From: Macrostomum hystrix | Taxonomy: Eukaryota > Platyhelminthes > Macrostomidae | Direction: 5' to 3' | Length of the DNA: 64,000 nucleotides | NCBI GenBank assembly: GCA_950097015.1 | Contig: CATNEN010000001.1 | Span: 23,117,501-23,181,500, forward strand | Shown here: piece by piece, positions 46,345-57,295 of the stretch | Layout: each line of letters starts with the position of its first letter | How positions within the stretch are numbered: position 1 is the stretch's first letter | Position numbers and translations under genes: made by a program | Notes under the pieces: generated by a model | The model's input: only the letters and a program-made list of their open reading frames with translations | Database searches by the model: none | Told to the model about the DNA's origin: nothing

Positions 46345-48697
46345 GTTGGAAGTTCTGCGACACAGGATCTATCGAATCCATCATCTTTGCTCGTCCCTCT
46401 CGCCGCAGCAATGGGATCAGGTCCTCAAACACTGGGATACCTAACCCCTGCTGACCGGTCGCTAGGTGAATCCAGGCACTAGGCGAACCTGACGGCAGAT
46501 GCAGGACTTTCCGAATCCAAGTTCTAATCGTACGTGATATTCCTTTTAGCTCGCAACGCTTAACGGCAGAGAGCCGAAGCTGGTAGATCAGTCGACTGAC
46601 TATGACTTCCTTGAGAGCTCTCAGTTTCTGGTGCGGCTTTAAGGCGGCTTTGCCGAGAGAGAGCAGCCAAACCTTAAGCTTTTTAGCACTCCAATTCCCC
46701 TTTCCTCTTGGCGAAATTTCCACGCCTAGGTACTTGACAAATTGGCCGACCTCCATCGATGGGAAAGAGTCTTCTCCCCAGAGGGGCCGCAGATCACTGG
46801 CAACCTTTAGCGTTCTGCACCCTTTGGCTGGCAACAGCCGCAGGGTTTTGCATTTCGCTAAGTTAACGCGCAGAGTTAACGAGACGAGAAAGGCCTTTGC
46901 CTTCCTCAGGATCTTCTCGTGCTCATAATCCGACCCTGCCAGAATAACCAGATCATCGGCGAAGGCCAGGACGCCAATCTTTCGGTCGGCTAACGCGTAT
47001 CCAAGCTCAGATCTTTCTATGTCCTCGATCAGTTCGTTCATTACTAGGTTGAAGAGCAGAGGGCTAAGAGGACAGCCTTGCTTAACACCGTTCTTGACCC
47101 TGATCGGACGTGTGCGCTCACTGCCCACTTCGATTGTGGTAGTGACTCGATCATACAAATCGGAGACTAGCCTCACATCCCACTCGCTAAAGCCGTGAAG
47201 TCTCATTGCTCTTACAAGCGCGACGTGTGGCACGGTGTCGAATGCCTTGCGCAGGTCGAGGAAAGTGGCATTCAGCTGTCTCCTTCGCCTGTGCGCATCC
47301 TTCACCACTCCGACGACAATTGAGACATTCTCGAAACACCCGTCAACAGGCCGGAATGCTTTTTGCCTCTCAGACATCTCAACACCGCTCCACCTGCGGA
47401 CAAGCAGTTTGGTATATAGACGTAAGAGTAGCGACCCGCTAGTAATGGGCCTCCAATTGTCGACGCACGTAGGCTCACCGCCTTTGTGTATTAGGACCGT
47501 GCGATTTTCTCTAATTTGATCAGGAATAGTCTCTGTCAGTCTCCAGACGTTCCAAATTGCGGCTAAGCACAACGGATTCATTTGCTCGATGCTGGAGCCG
47601 TTGAGAACCCCGTCCGGACCCGCCGCGGTGTCCCCGGCCCCTTTCAGGAGGCCTGCAACTTCCGCAGCTTCGAAAGGCCCTTCACTCTTCCGGAAAACCT
47701 TCCGAGCTTCAGGTCTTTGCCAGTCCTCAGTGTTTCCACTGACTTCCGGCACAGTTTCCAGTCGTGATTCATACACGGCCTCGACAGCTGTAGTGCTAGG
47801 CAGCGTCTTTGCCCCCGAGGGCTCGGATGCCTCTCCAGGGTCACCATCGATAATATTCTTGACAGTGCCTCCGAAGTCTCTCCTCAAGGCAGACTGAGTT
47901 TTAGCGTACCGCGCCCGCTTCCGATCATTGCTATTCCTGGGAGCCCCGATCCGGCTTGCGGCACCGCGTTTTTTAGGCGCGGTCCGTTTCGCCCTAGCAT
48001 CATTGGTACTCCACTCGTGGTAGAGCACCTCGCTCAGCTCTTCCCAGGGGTCACTACGGTCATCACGAGTGTTCAGAATCGCAGTAACGTAATTTTTCGT
48101 GGCTTCGACAACTTTGCTTTCGCCGTGTCCATCATCAATCGTGGTACAGAAACTTTCCAGCCAGGTTCGAATTTCCGCCTTTGCGGTTGCTTCCTGATCC
48201 CCAACAGGACCAGTAGCATCAACTCGTTCCGGCTCCGAGGGTTCTGGTGGTTGCCCACCAGATCCTGCAGGTAGGTCCAGCCTCCCACGACTATTGGGCC
48301 CCCTGGCATTCTCTCTGGGATCTTGCACCGACGCCTCATCACCGGGAGGAGTCAGGCTTGCTCCAACGGCCTCTGGCAGTGCACCACCTTGGGGCTGCTC
48401 GGGGCTCTCCGACAATGGCAGGCTGGCCGCTTTCGATTCAGCGGGCGTCGGTGGTTTTCCTCTGCCGGAGCGACTTCCTTTTTGCCCTTTCGGGCTTGGG
48501 GTTGCCTTCCGGTCCCTCTTCAGCTGACAGATCACGTTTTTGTACCGGTCCTGCTTGCGCAAGCTCGCGATACTACTGACGGTTCGCGCCTGGAATAAGC
48601 TGTGGAGATACTGGTTGATCTGCCTCACACACTCTACCGGCGCCGCGAGTTCACATTTCGCGATGTCAATTAGCTCCTCATCCTCGATCTTGAACAC
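46345..48697 (-). pseudogene. R2-like element 1, reverse transcriptase
   Basis: A long open frame carries a charged linker, a Myb-like/linker region, then the reverse transcriptase blocks NWRPITSGS, LDLRKAFDTVPH, GVKQGCPLSP and catalytic FADDLVIL, followed by the thumb (KYLGVEISPRGKGNW) and a short post-RT segment. The frame runs openly past the true end of homology to 46139 in unrelated sequence. With no endonuclease domain the product could not complete target-primed integration. The RT is roughly half identical to element 2, so these are two families, not two copies. Confidence 0.8.
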
Positions 48698-49358
48698 TTT
48701 TCTCTCGCAGACCTTGGTTGTGCTCGCGTGGATGGCTACGCATCACGTGGAGCCCAAGGCCTGTCTTAGTCGCAAAGCCACGCTCACAGTGGTCGCACTT
48801 GTGGTTCGAGTGCGTAGTCTCACTGTTGTCTGCTCTTGTTTGAATCGTTGTGCGCGGGTTAGTCGTCTTGTTGTCCTCTCGGACGGTATTGTCATCAGCC
48901 TCCCCCGTCGTGCCTTGCTGCTTCGGCTGGCACTTGCCCCAATGTGTAACCAGGGCTCTCAAGGTTGGCCTCTCAAAGTCTTGACACTTTGCGCATTGGA
49001 TCAGCAGCTCCGTACCACTGTGCATGGACTCTGCGTGGTACTTTGCTGCCTTCTCACTGGCGCATTCGGTGTTTAATTGACAAAGTCTGCAGTTGATGCG
49101 TGCAGGCCCTAGATAGAGGAAGGGCACAGGTTCGCTGTCGGTGTTCTTCCTTGCGGAAGGCCGGTCTGGGCAGTGCCTCGCAGTCGATTCCTGCGTGACT
49201 TGCCTGAGCTCTCCTTTCGGAGAATTAGTGGCTGATTTTGCCTGACCGGTGGCGCCGTTGTCCTTCTGGTTAGAACCGAGTGGACCGGCTGGTGCTGGAG
49301 CTCCCGTTAGCCGCGATGCCTCTTGGATGCTAGACATTTTCGCGTTACCGCTGGTCAC
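48678..49358 (-). pseudogene. R2-like element 1, zinc-finger N terminus
   Basis: Encodes three DNA-binding fingers in the order CCHH (CRLC...H-x5-H), CCHC (CAKC...HWGKC) and CCHH (CDHC...HVMRSH). This is the arrangement of the R2-A clade, in which the fingers select the target site. ATG at 49340 is the likely start; 18 bases upstream the frame stays open. It ends at 48678 in a frame different from the reverse transcriptase part, with a 20-base overlap. This reflects either a frameshift mutation or, less likely, programmed slippage. Confidence 0.75.
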
Positions 49359-49479
49359 GTGGAGAATTTCCGGACGTGGGAGTCAGTCTTTAAACCAGCA
49401 AAAGATACCTGCATATTTTTAACTAGGCTCATATCGTTTCGAGACGAGACTAATCCTTGCCTAGCGTTTCCACTAGTGG

Positions 49480-52400
49480 AGGCCAAAAAAAGTAGGCCAA
49501 AAAAATAAAGGGCGACAGTCGGACCCATCGGGCATTAACTGCGGAATTGCCGCCAAACCGCGGCAGAGCCTCTCAGCGCTGAAATCTGTAACGCTTTTCC
49601 CACTGTGCTGGCATTGAGGCCAAGCATCTCGAGTTTCCTCAGGGTATGACCGCAGACCGTTCCAAGGGATCCGATCGCGATACCTATGACTTTGACATCG
49701 CCGCTCACTCCGAGCGCATTGGCGACGGGGCCTTTAATACCTGCATATTTGGCCTCTTTCTCCCTTTCACGAGTTGGAATAACATTTGAATTCGATTCGT
49801 AGGGAATAGTCACCTCTACGATCGCTGCTTCGGTACCTCGCCTGCATAGCAGGTCTGGTTTGAACCGTTCAAGATCTTTGACCACCGTTCGTTCACGCCA
49901 CACTTCCCATCCGTTCTCAACCATGACCTTGCCCAAGTAATCCGCAATAAAATTGTGTCGGCGGCACTGGGCTAGTCTGGTGAAAGCACACTCGTTTAGT
50001 ACATGCAGGTCAGTCTCGACTGCTTTACTGCAGCGACGACACTTAAGCACTTCAAAGTCAGTCACTCCTGGGTGGAGGAATTGACGGGTTTCAATGGTTC
50101 TCGTGACCAATTTATTGATAGAGACGTATTCACCTCCTTTCACAACGCCTCTCCCGTCATGCAGCCAATTCGGTTTTACTAGTCCTTCCCATCGTGCATT
50201 CATCAGCTTGCCCCTTTGTGTTTCCAGGTAGGCTCGCTGATATCTGTCCTGAATGGTTAGTTTAGCTGACTTGATGTCTAGTCCGCGAGTGAGACCGCTT
50301 TCAAATGTTGTAATTGTTTTGCTTAGATCAGATACAACTGGATCCGTGGAGCCGACCATCTCGTCGCACGCTTTCCTGCGCATCAGTGGGACGGTTAGCT
50401 CAAAGTCGGGCAGCCCGAGGCCCCACACTGCCTGTGACATGTGGGCCCACGCATTGGGTGCACCAGCCTGCATGTGTAGGATCTCTTTGCAAGCTTTACG
50501 GATCATTCTAGTAATATTTCTCAACTCGCAGACTCTGGTCTCGCTTAGTCTCAACTCATAGGTAAGCTTTCCGACTATGACTTCTTTAATCCCTCGAATT
50601 TTCTGGTCAGGCTTCAGGGATGCACTCTTTATCCTTTTCAGCCATTGCTTCAGTCGGTCCTTTGACCAGATGATCTTGCCAGTAACAGAGACGTCCACAC
50701 CAAGATAGCGTATGAAGCCATCAACCGTCTCAACCATGGGCAGTTTTTCGCCCTTCCACATGATCGGATCACGACTGACCTTTAGGGTGTGCCTACCCTT
50801 AACAGGAAGCAGTCTCATGGCCTTACACTTCCGAAGGTTGACCACAAGTTTCTGCCTAGCGAAAAATTCTTCCGTGATTTTCAACAATTTCTTAATTTCA
50901 TAGTCGGTTGCCCCCAACAGAATCAAATCATCTGCGTAGGCCAGAACTGGGACAATATTGCCTTCAACCGGTACACCTAATCCTGTTGACTGTAACTCTC
51001 TAACCAATTCATCCAAAATAAGATTGAACAAAAATGGGCTGAACGGGCACCCCTGCTTTACTCCGCGTCGGATTGGAATAGATCCGCTCATTTCCTGTCC
51101 TATGGATAATTTGGTCCAGACTTCCGTATAGAGGTCTCTCACAACTCGAATCTCTTTCGGGCTGAACCCGAACCTTCTCATTGCATTATAAATGGCGTTA
51201 TGTTGGATGTTGTCAAACGCTTTGGCCAGATCAATAGATATAGCATTGATCTGCCGACGCTTTTTGTGGGCACCACGGAGGGCCCCCATCAATATGTTGA
51301 CATTCTCCCAACAGCCATCAACCGGACGGAACGCCTTTTGTCTCGGACTTATTGGCGCACCAGACCAGCGAGCTGTGATCAGTTTAGTGTACAGTCTAAA
51401 GAATAGGCTACCAATCGTAAGAGGCCGCCAGTTATTAACATCATTTAAGTCGCCGCCCTTTGCCAACAGGATCGTACGATTCTCTCTTAGAGCGGCTGGT
51501 ATTTTTTCCGTGTGCCACCAAAGGTTAAAGATCTGGGCAACGGATTCACAATCCAGGTTCTTGAGGCAATGCCCCGTGAACCACCTGTCTGTTCCCGCAG
51601 CTGTGGAGTTATTACTTTCCTTAATAGCACGTGTCACCTCCTGTTCATCGAAGGGTTCTTGCTTTCGTTCAAAGCAGAGTTCTCCTCTTGCAGGGGTGTC
51701 CGTGTCTTCAGGAATCCCGCCTGATGCATTACCCAGGCGATCTTGATACACTTTTTCGAGCTTGGCCATCTCGGGGCGAGTCTCCTCTTCAGAGATCTCT
51801 ACCCCATCAATAATTTTTGAGATGGTTCCAGAAAAATCCCTCGTTAACGCTTCTTGCGTTATCGCATACTTGCATCGCCTGCGGTAGGCTCTGCCAGTAC
51901 GTTTAAGTCTAGAATAATTTTGACTTTTAGGTTTGCCACGCGGCCGCCCCTTTGATTGGGGCTTCTGATCTGCCTTAGTAGGCCTCCCGGTGGACCAGGC
52001 AACCTTCAGTTGGGGCTCCAACTCGTTCCAACAATCATTTCCAGCCAGCCCCGCCTTCAGGTACTTAGCCACCTCCTTCTTCAACGAGTCGTTACCGAGC
52101 TCGTGCTTTTCCACAAATAAGTTAATTGCTGCTAGGATGTCCCCATCATCAGCCGCTCTTCGAGATCTGTCGTTTGCCACTCGATCTTCATCGTCCGCAG
52201 ACTCTTCAGAGTTCGCACTAACCTCTTCTACCTCCTAAGTATCAGTATCACTACCAGGCTGTTCTGGACCTCTACTAATTTCCTCAAGGACCAAACGATA
52301 CCGAGGTTGTTTCCGAAGGTTGGCAATGCTCTGAACGGTACGATGCGGAAATAAATTCTGAAGTTTAATGTTGACCTTGCTTAGATTACCCAAGGCCAAC

Positions 52401-53360
52401 TCCGCGCGGGCAATGTCTCGCATCTCTGCCTCTTCCACCTTAAAGATCCTTTTGGTTGGTAGGGCATCATTATGTTCCTGTTTGTGCGATTTCTGCACGT
52501 GCAGGCCGAGACCTGTCACCGTTGTAAATGCGCGGTTTCAAAATTTGCACTCATGTTGGGCAGCATCGCCAGGATCAGCCATAGCGCCAGCAATAGGGTC
52601 CTCAGCTGGGCCTTGGCACTTACCCCAGTGACACACCACACCACGAAGGGTCGGACGTTCAAATACCTTGCATTTCCCACACATGATAGTAACATTTTCA
52701 CTCTGATGGTTGTCTCGAACATGATTTCTACCATGATTCAGTTTTCACTGTAGTGTTACATTGCGTACAAATTAGCACCTGAGGACCGCAGTACCACAGG
52801 ATAGCAAACCGATCACCGTCCGCAACCGTTGAGGCGCCGGTTACGGTTCCCCGGCACCGCCGGGACCCGCCAGGCGGGATTGTAACATGTTTGTACGGTG
52901 CGGTATGCTGGAACAGACGCCGGGGTGCAAGCCCGACGCCCTTTGGTTGCCAGAGCCTCGTTAGTAAACTCCATGCGCGCCGGTCCGCGGTTCAGAGAGC
53001 TGCAGGGGGGACCACGAGCAGGTGAGGTTGGACTTTCCAGCAAGCATGGTTGCCACGCCTTTTAGCGTCACCGGAACAGGCACTGACTGTCTTTTTGTGA
53101 AAATTTTGCAAGATTTTGGCCTGTTAGTCTCTGGATCTAAGTAGCCGGGCTTAACCCAACTAAGTGATTCGGTTCCCATCTTACACTTAAGCCGGACTCG
53201 CGATGCCAAGGGGATCGCCCCATAGGCTTCCAGCTTTGCAACCATACTTCCCCCGGAACCTAAAGACTTTGGTTTCCCGGAGGCTGCCCGAGAGGTCAAT
53301 AAGCAAACGATCTCGGATCGCCAGTTGGCATCGTTAATGGTCAATCTCGCTTAATCTAGC
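49480..53360 (-). mobile_element. R2-A-like non-LTR retrotransposon 2, near full length
   Basis: About 3.9 kb on the minus strand. The 5' end is placed at 53360 because the direct duplication that starts at 53361 is interrupted there. The GC-rich 5' region (53340-52840) contains inverted GC stems (for example CCCGCC/GGCGGG near 52866-52877) and open but unrecognised frames. The coding region runs about 52830-49535. A short 3' tail follows the stop, with T-runs next to GGCC on the minus strand and no clear poly(A). No 28S or 18S rRNA sequence flanks either end, unlike classical R2, R8 or R9. Confidence 0.75.
49535..52830 (-). pseudogene. R2-like element 2 polyprotein: fingers, RT, CCHC, endonuclease
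   Basis: The N-terminal fingers are readable but damaged: a frame break in finger 1 (about 52720), and a TGA exactly where the second cysteine of finger 3 is expected (about 52541). Finger 2 (CGKC...HWGKC) is intact. An in-frame TAG at 52232 precedes an 881-codon open frame starting at 52180. That frame holds RT blocks NWRPLTIGS, IDLAKAFDNIQH, GVKQGCPFSP and YADDLILL, the thumb, the CCHC knuckle CRRCSKAVETDLHVLNEC, and the restriction-like endonuclease with RHN, KPDLLCRRG and IVEVTIPYE (the PD...D/E-x-K type site). The intact 2.6-kb RT-endonuclease frame next to nonsense changes in the finger region suggests recent decay. Confidence 0.85.
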
Positions 53361-53450
53361 TTAATTTGCTAAAAGTACAAGTTCCACTTTTTAAGTCTAA
53401 GAAAAGTCCTTAGGCTTACAAAAGTCTAAGGATTACAACTTCAGACTTAC

Positions 53451-53674
53451 AGCGTCCCCTGACGTATACGCCATACTTTTGCCTGTCGATCCGGCAGCAT
53501 TAACAATTCTCAAGCAGGGACAGAGACTTCGTACACAATCCTTGGCCTTGGCTGAAACAAAACACGCCGATCCTGGTGCAGGACATGTAACCATTGTCAC
53601 AATTGGCTTATCCATTATCCTATCCAAGGGTAATGGACCTACCCTTAGTATGTCTAGGATTTGAGCCATTTTCG
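53451..53674 (-). CDS. divergent exon of an unknown gene, left copy
   Basis: Minus-strand exon bounded by acceptor CTAACTTTCAG (ends at 53675) and donor GTAAGTCTG (begins at 53450). An ATG lies at 53669, five bases inside, giving 73 codons starting MAQILDILRVG and containing a cysteine set C29, C36, C45, C50, C52 (CPAPGSAC and CPC motifs). No family recognised. Compared with the right copy: same length, no indels, about 38 substitutions, of which about 17 codon changes are synonymous and about 12 change the residue. This excess of silent change means both versions evolved for a long time as protein-coding sequence. A downstream exon for this copy is not visible because R2-like element 2 lies there. 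Confidence 0.65.
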
Positions 53675-54212
53675 CTGAAAGTTAGTTGAATTGGTAAATT
53701 GCTGAAACTTTTGCATATAAATACAAACAATATTTTAAGTATACAAATAAGTTATCAAGCATATCAATCAATTTTGATTGACTCATACGGAAATGGCTGG
53801 AATAGGGATTGACGTTTCACTGGTCATTATCACTAATGTGCATTTGTGGAGTACAGGCAGTTCCCGAGCCAATATATTTGAAAGGCAAATTGTAGATCTA
53901 TTTTTTGCTACCACCCTTGCATTTTAGAGCTATGGGCCATGAACAATTAAAATCCCCATATGGCCAATGTTATCTGTGACCAGATTGGCATCAGAAAGGA
54001 GATGACAAAATAATGTGAACTGCAGGATTTGAAAACTGCCTCCAAAGGATTTTGGACCTCTTAATTAGACTATTCCAAACTTACTACACCACACTACACA
54101 ACACAATGTAAACTATGTACTTTAACTTTTAATTGCCAAAAGTCAAAGTTCCATTTTCCAAATCTTCAGCTTTAACAATGAAAATACCTTTGAAAATCAC
54201 AATATTATTTTA

Positions 54213-54815
54213 GCTAGGCAATATTAAAAAACTTAAAATTGATTTTCTCTGCTACATTTAAAATTTAGGCATAGTTTCCACCTTTAAGGCACTTGCCCAG
54301 TGGTTTTTGAGGCAGGTAGAATATGACATAGAGCATAGAGCATGAAATATGTCAATTCATTTAGCTAGGCAATATTAAAAAACTTAAAATTGATTTTCTC
54401 TGCTACATTTAAAATTTGGGCATACTTTCCACTTTCAAGGCACTTGCCCATTGGTTTTTAAGGTAAGTAGAATATAACATAGAGCATAGAGCATGAAATA
54501 TGTCAATTCATTTAGCTAGGCAATATTTTAAAAACTTAAAATTGATTTTCTCTGCTACATTTAAAATTTGGGCATAGTTTCCACCTTTAAGGCACTTGTC
54601 CAGTGGTTTTTGAGGCAAGTAGAATATAACATAGAGCATAGAGCATGAAATATGTCAATTCATTTAGCTAGGCAATATTTAAAAAACTTAAAATTGATTT
54701 TCTCTGCTACATTTAAAATTTGGGCATAGTTTCCACCTTTAAGGCACTTGCCCAGTGGTTTTTGAGGCAAGTAGAATATAACATAAAGCATAGAGCATGA
54801 TATATGTCCAATTCA
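54213..54815. repeat. 151-bp subrepeat, four copies
   Basis: Units start at TAGCTAGGCAATATT at 54211, 54362, 54513 and 54664, spaced exactly 151 bp. Each contains ATTGATTTTCTCTGCTAC and GCATAGAGCATGAAATATGTC. They lie between the divergent exon and the candidate terminal exon. Confidence 0.95.
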
Positions 54816-54848
54816 TGTTGTTGCATTGTGCTGCATTCATTTATTCAA

Positions 54849-55073
54849 TCATTCATGTGCTGCAAGTTCATTCTGTGCTGCCTTTTTTACTTTGTTGTAC
54901 AAGTCTGTAGGAAATCGGAAAGAGTGCTCGATGCAGCGTGTTCTTAAGTAAGCTATGCACCATAGTCCGGATGGTGTAATGTGGTACGCCAGTGGTACGC
55001 AAAAAGAAAGACGTGGGGGTCCCTCAGTGTAACGTTGCGGCACTAAAAATCTGTGATTGATCGACTGATGCCT
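54849..55073 (-). CDS. candidate terminal exon, left copy
   Basis: The minus strand is open for about 74 codons from the start of duplication homology: HQSINHRFLVPQRY, LCV-type LAYHITPSGLWCIAYLRTRCIEHSFRF, DLYNKVKKAAQNELAAHE, then TGA followed within 10 bases by AATAAA. This looks like the last exon and polyadenylation signal of a gene lying upstream on the minus strand. An upstream acceptor is possible at CAATCACAG. The sequence is identical in the right copy, in contrast to the neighbouring exon. Family unknown. Confidence 0.4.
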   Translation of the reverse strand, partial: RHQSINHRFLVPQRYTEGPPRLSFCVPLAYHITPSGLWCIAYLRTRCIEHSFRFPTDLYNKVKKAAQNELAAHE

Positions 55074-55329
55074 CCTTATGATCCTCACCTACGAAATAAG
55101 CCCCGAAAGCCGAGCATTTCGACTTTGAAAACGGTAAAAAATATGGCGGACAAACTTTAATAAATATTTTAATTGTTACAAATAGTAACAAATACACAGG
55201 CTGGGCTCCCTCCTGGTCCATAGACTGGCTAGATTTATGGTATAAAAAAAAAAAAATAAAAAAAAAAATAAATGCGTATTGTCGCAAAAGGAAAAGGCGC
55301 CAGATAATACAAATAAATATATAAATAGT

Positions 55330-55986
55330 TTAGCGACGTCGCTTCCTTCGGCCAGCCTTCTTAGGGGCAGCCTTTTTTACACATTGCCTCTTGGCCCTCT
55401 GCTGCTCTTCTTCTTCTTCCTCCTCGTCCTCCGCTACCGCCGACGGGCCGGGACCGGCCCCGCCAAACTGGTCCGGTGGTATGGCGGCGGGAACGGCGGG
55501 ATCGACCGGATCGGCGTCGGCGGGATCGGCGTCGGCGGGATCGGCGTCGGCGGGATCGGCGTCGGCGGGATCGGCGTCGGCGGGATCGGCGTTGGCGGGA
55601 TGAGGAGGGGCCTCCGCGAGGTCAACTGATGCAGCACCAATTGCCAGCGCCGTTACCTCGGCAGTGGTCTTTGCCAGACAAAGGAGCCGTTTAGCGTCAC
55701 GCCTTTCGAGACACATTATCACAGCCCGTAGCATTTCTGCTACCGGCTGTGATAATGGCGGAAGGAGTCCGCCGAAGTGTTCTCCGGCTGCAAGTGTGAA
55801 GTGCTGGAGTGCTTGATTCAGTGCCCCAGACGCCCTTGCAGCAGGCGTTGGGGCATTGGCTTGCACGGCAGGAGCGGCAGGGGCGGCTGGGGCGGCAGGC
55901 CTGCCCAAGGCTCTGAGCAGTTGTTTACAACTACCTACTCCGTGCCGATAAAGGCAGTATCCCTGATCAGGAAAGTACTGCAGTAT
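55330..55986 (-). CDS. GC-rich exon: Ala/Pro-rich, PADAD-repeat, basic-tailed protein
   Basis: Begins after the strong acceptor CTTTCTCCTTCAG (55987) and stays open for 218 codons to a stop at 55330, in phase 0 with the preceding exon at 56201-56424. The product opens ILQYFPDQGYCLY, then an Ala/Pro-rich stretch, a helical region (QALQHFTLAAGEHFGGLL...MLRAVIMCLERRDAKRLLCLAKTTAEV), about six tandem PADAD pentapeptides, an acidic run (EDEEEEEEEQQ) and a basic tail (KKAGRRKRRR). This suggests a nuclear, nucleic-acid or chromatin-associated protein. GC content is far above that of the flanking introns. It resembles no family I can name and could be a retroelement-derived gene. Confidence 0.5.
   Translation of the reverse strand: MLQYFPDQGYCLYRHGVGSCKQLLRALGRPAAPAAPAAPAVQANAPTPAARASGALNQALQHFTLAAGEHFGGLLPPLSQPVAEMLRAVIMCLERRDAKRLLCLAKTTAEVTALAIGAASVDLAEAPPHPANADPADADPADADPADADPADADPADADPVDPAVPAAIPPDQFGGAGPGPSAVAEDEEEEEEEQQRAKRQCVKKAAPKKAGRRKRRR
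55492..55606. repeat. 15-bp coding repeat
   Basis: About six tandem copies of GGATCGGCGTCGGCG within the GC-rich exon. They encode PADAD on the minus strand and keep the frame. Confidence 0.9.
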
Positions 55987-56200
55987 CTGAAGGAGAAAGG
56001 CAAGTCAAAGTTAAGGCTTTAACTTAACCAAGTTCAAGTTCAAGTACAAGTTCCAATTTATTTGCCAAAAGTCCAAGTTCCACTTTATTTGCCAAAAGTC
56101 CATGTTCCACTTAATTTGCTAAAAGTACAAGTTCCACTTTTTAAGTCTAAGAAAAGTCCTTAGGCTTACAAAAGTCTAAGGATTACAACTTCAGACTTAC

Positions 56201-56424
56201 AGCGTCCCCTGACGTATATGACATAGATTTACCTTTTCATCCGGCAGCGTTAACGATTCTCAAGCATGGACACAGATGTCTTACGCAATCTTTGCCCTTT
56301 GATGTAATAAAGCATGCCGATCCTGGTGCAGGACAATGAACCATAGGCACAATCGGCTTTTCCATTATTCTGTCGAAGGGTAATGGCCCTACCCTTAGAA
56401 TTTCTAGTATTTGAGCCATTTTCG
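56201..56424 (-). pseudogene. divergent exon of an unknown gene, right copy (in-frame stop)
   Basis: Same boundaries and splice signals as the left copy, ATG at 56419, product starting MAQILEILRVG. Codon 61 is TGA where the left copy has a serine codon; the rest of the frame is open to the donor. The phase at the donor (0) matches the GC-rich exon 55986-55330 that follows. If transcribed, this version would give a 60-residue peptide or be non-functional. Confidence 0.55.
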
Positions 56425-56960
56425 CTGAAAGTTAGTTGAATTGGTAAATTGCTGAAACTTTTGCATATAAATACAAACAATATTTTAAGTATACAAATAA
56501 GTTATCAAGCATATCAATCAATTTTGATTGACTCATACGGAAATGGCTGGAATAGGGATTGACGTTTCACTGGTCATTATCACTAATGTGCATTTGTGGA
56601 GTACAGGCAGTTCCCGAGCCAATATATTTGAAAGGCAAATTGTAGATCTATTATTTGCTACCACCCTTGCATTTTAGAGCTATGGGCCATGAACAATTAA
56701 AATCCCCATATGGCCAATGTTATCTGTGACCAGATTGGCATCAGAAAGGAGATGACAAAATAATGTGAACTGCAGGATTTGAAAACTGCCTCCAAAGGAT
56801 TTTGGACCTCTTAATTAGACTATTCCAAACTTACTACACCACACTACACAACACAATGTAAACTATGTACTTTAACTTTTAATTGCCAAAAGTCAAAGTT
56901 CCATTTTCCAAATCTTCAGCTTTAACAATGAAAATACCTTTGAAAATCACAATATTATTT

Positions 56961-57265
56961 TAGCTAGGCAATATTAAAAAACTTAAAATTGATTTTCTCT
57001 GCTACATTTAAAATTTGGGCATAGTTTCCACCTTTAAGGCACTTGCCCAGTGGTTTTTGAGGCAAGTAGAATATAACATAGAGCATAGAGCATGAAATAT
57101 GTCAATTCATTTAGCTAGGCAATATTTAAAAAACTTAAAATTGATTTTCTCTGCTACATTTAAAATTTGGGCATAGTTTCCACCTATAAGGCACTTGCCC
57201 AGTGGTTTTTGAGGCAAGTAGAATATAACATAAAGCATAGAGCATGATATATGTCCAATTCATTT
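56961..57265. repeat. 151-bp subrepeat, two copies
   Basis: Units start at 56961 and 57112. The right copy of the duplication has two where the left has four, so this part contracted or expanded after the duplication. Confidence 0.95.
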
Positions 57266-57295
57266 TGTTGCATTGTGCTGCATTCATTTATTCAA

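Larger units (their letters stand above)
46340..49400 (-). mobile_element. R2-A-like non-LTR retrotransposon 1, 3' truncated
   Basis: Minus-strand element containing the N-terminal zinc fingers and reverse transcriptase of an R2-clade protein, but lacking the zinc knuckle and endonuclease. Compared with element 2, homology ends after MMDSIDPVSQ, near 46345, where DUF4806 sequence begins. Its 5' end abuts the 3' end of element 2 within 49360-49530. Loss of the 3' end is not explained by ordinary 5' truncation. Confidence 0.8.
53361..55074. repeat. direct duplication, left copy
   Basis: This 1714-bp segment matches 56111-57521 at an offset of 2750 bp over its first 880 bases. Outside one exon the two copies differ at almost no sites: one substitution in 53675-54240, and none in 53361-53468. 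The length difference of about 302 bp is two extra 151-bp subrepeats here. The left end abuts R2-like element 2. Confidence 0.95.

Noticed and set aside
46340-53360. rDNA locus carrying R2 elements
   Set aside because: No 28S, 18S or 5.8S sequence is recognisable at either end of the elements.
53466-53660. Diversity-generating (adenine-directed) mutagenesis of the divergent exon
   Set aside because: Differences include all substitution classes and are mostly synonymous, which fits long coding divergence rather than A-specific hypermutation.
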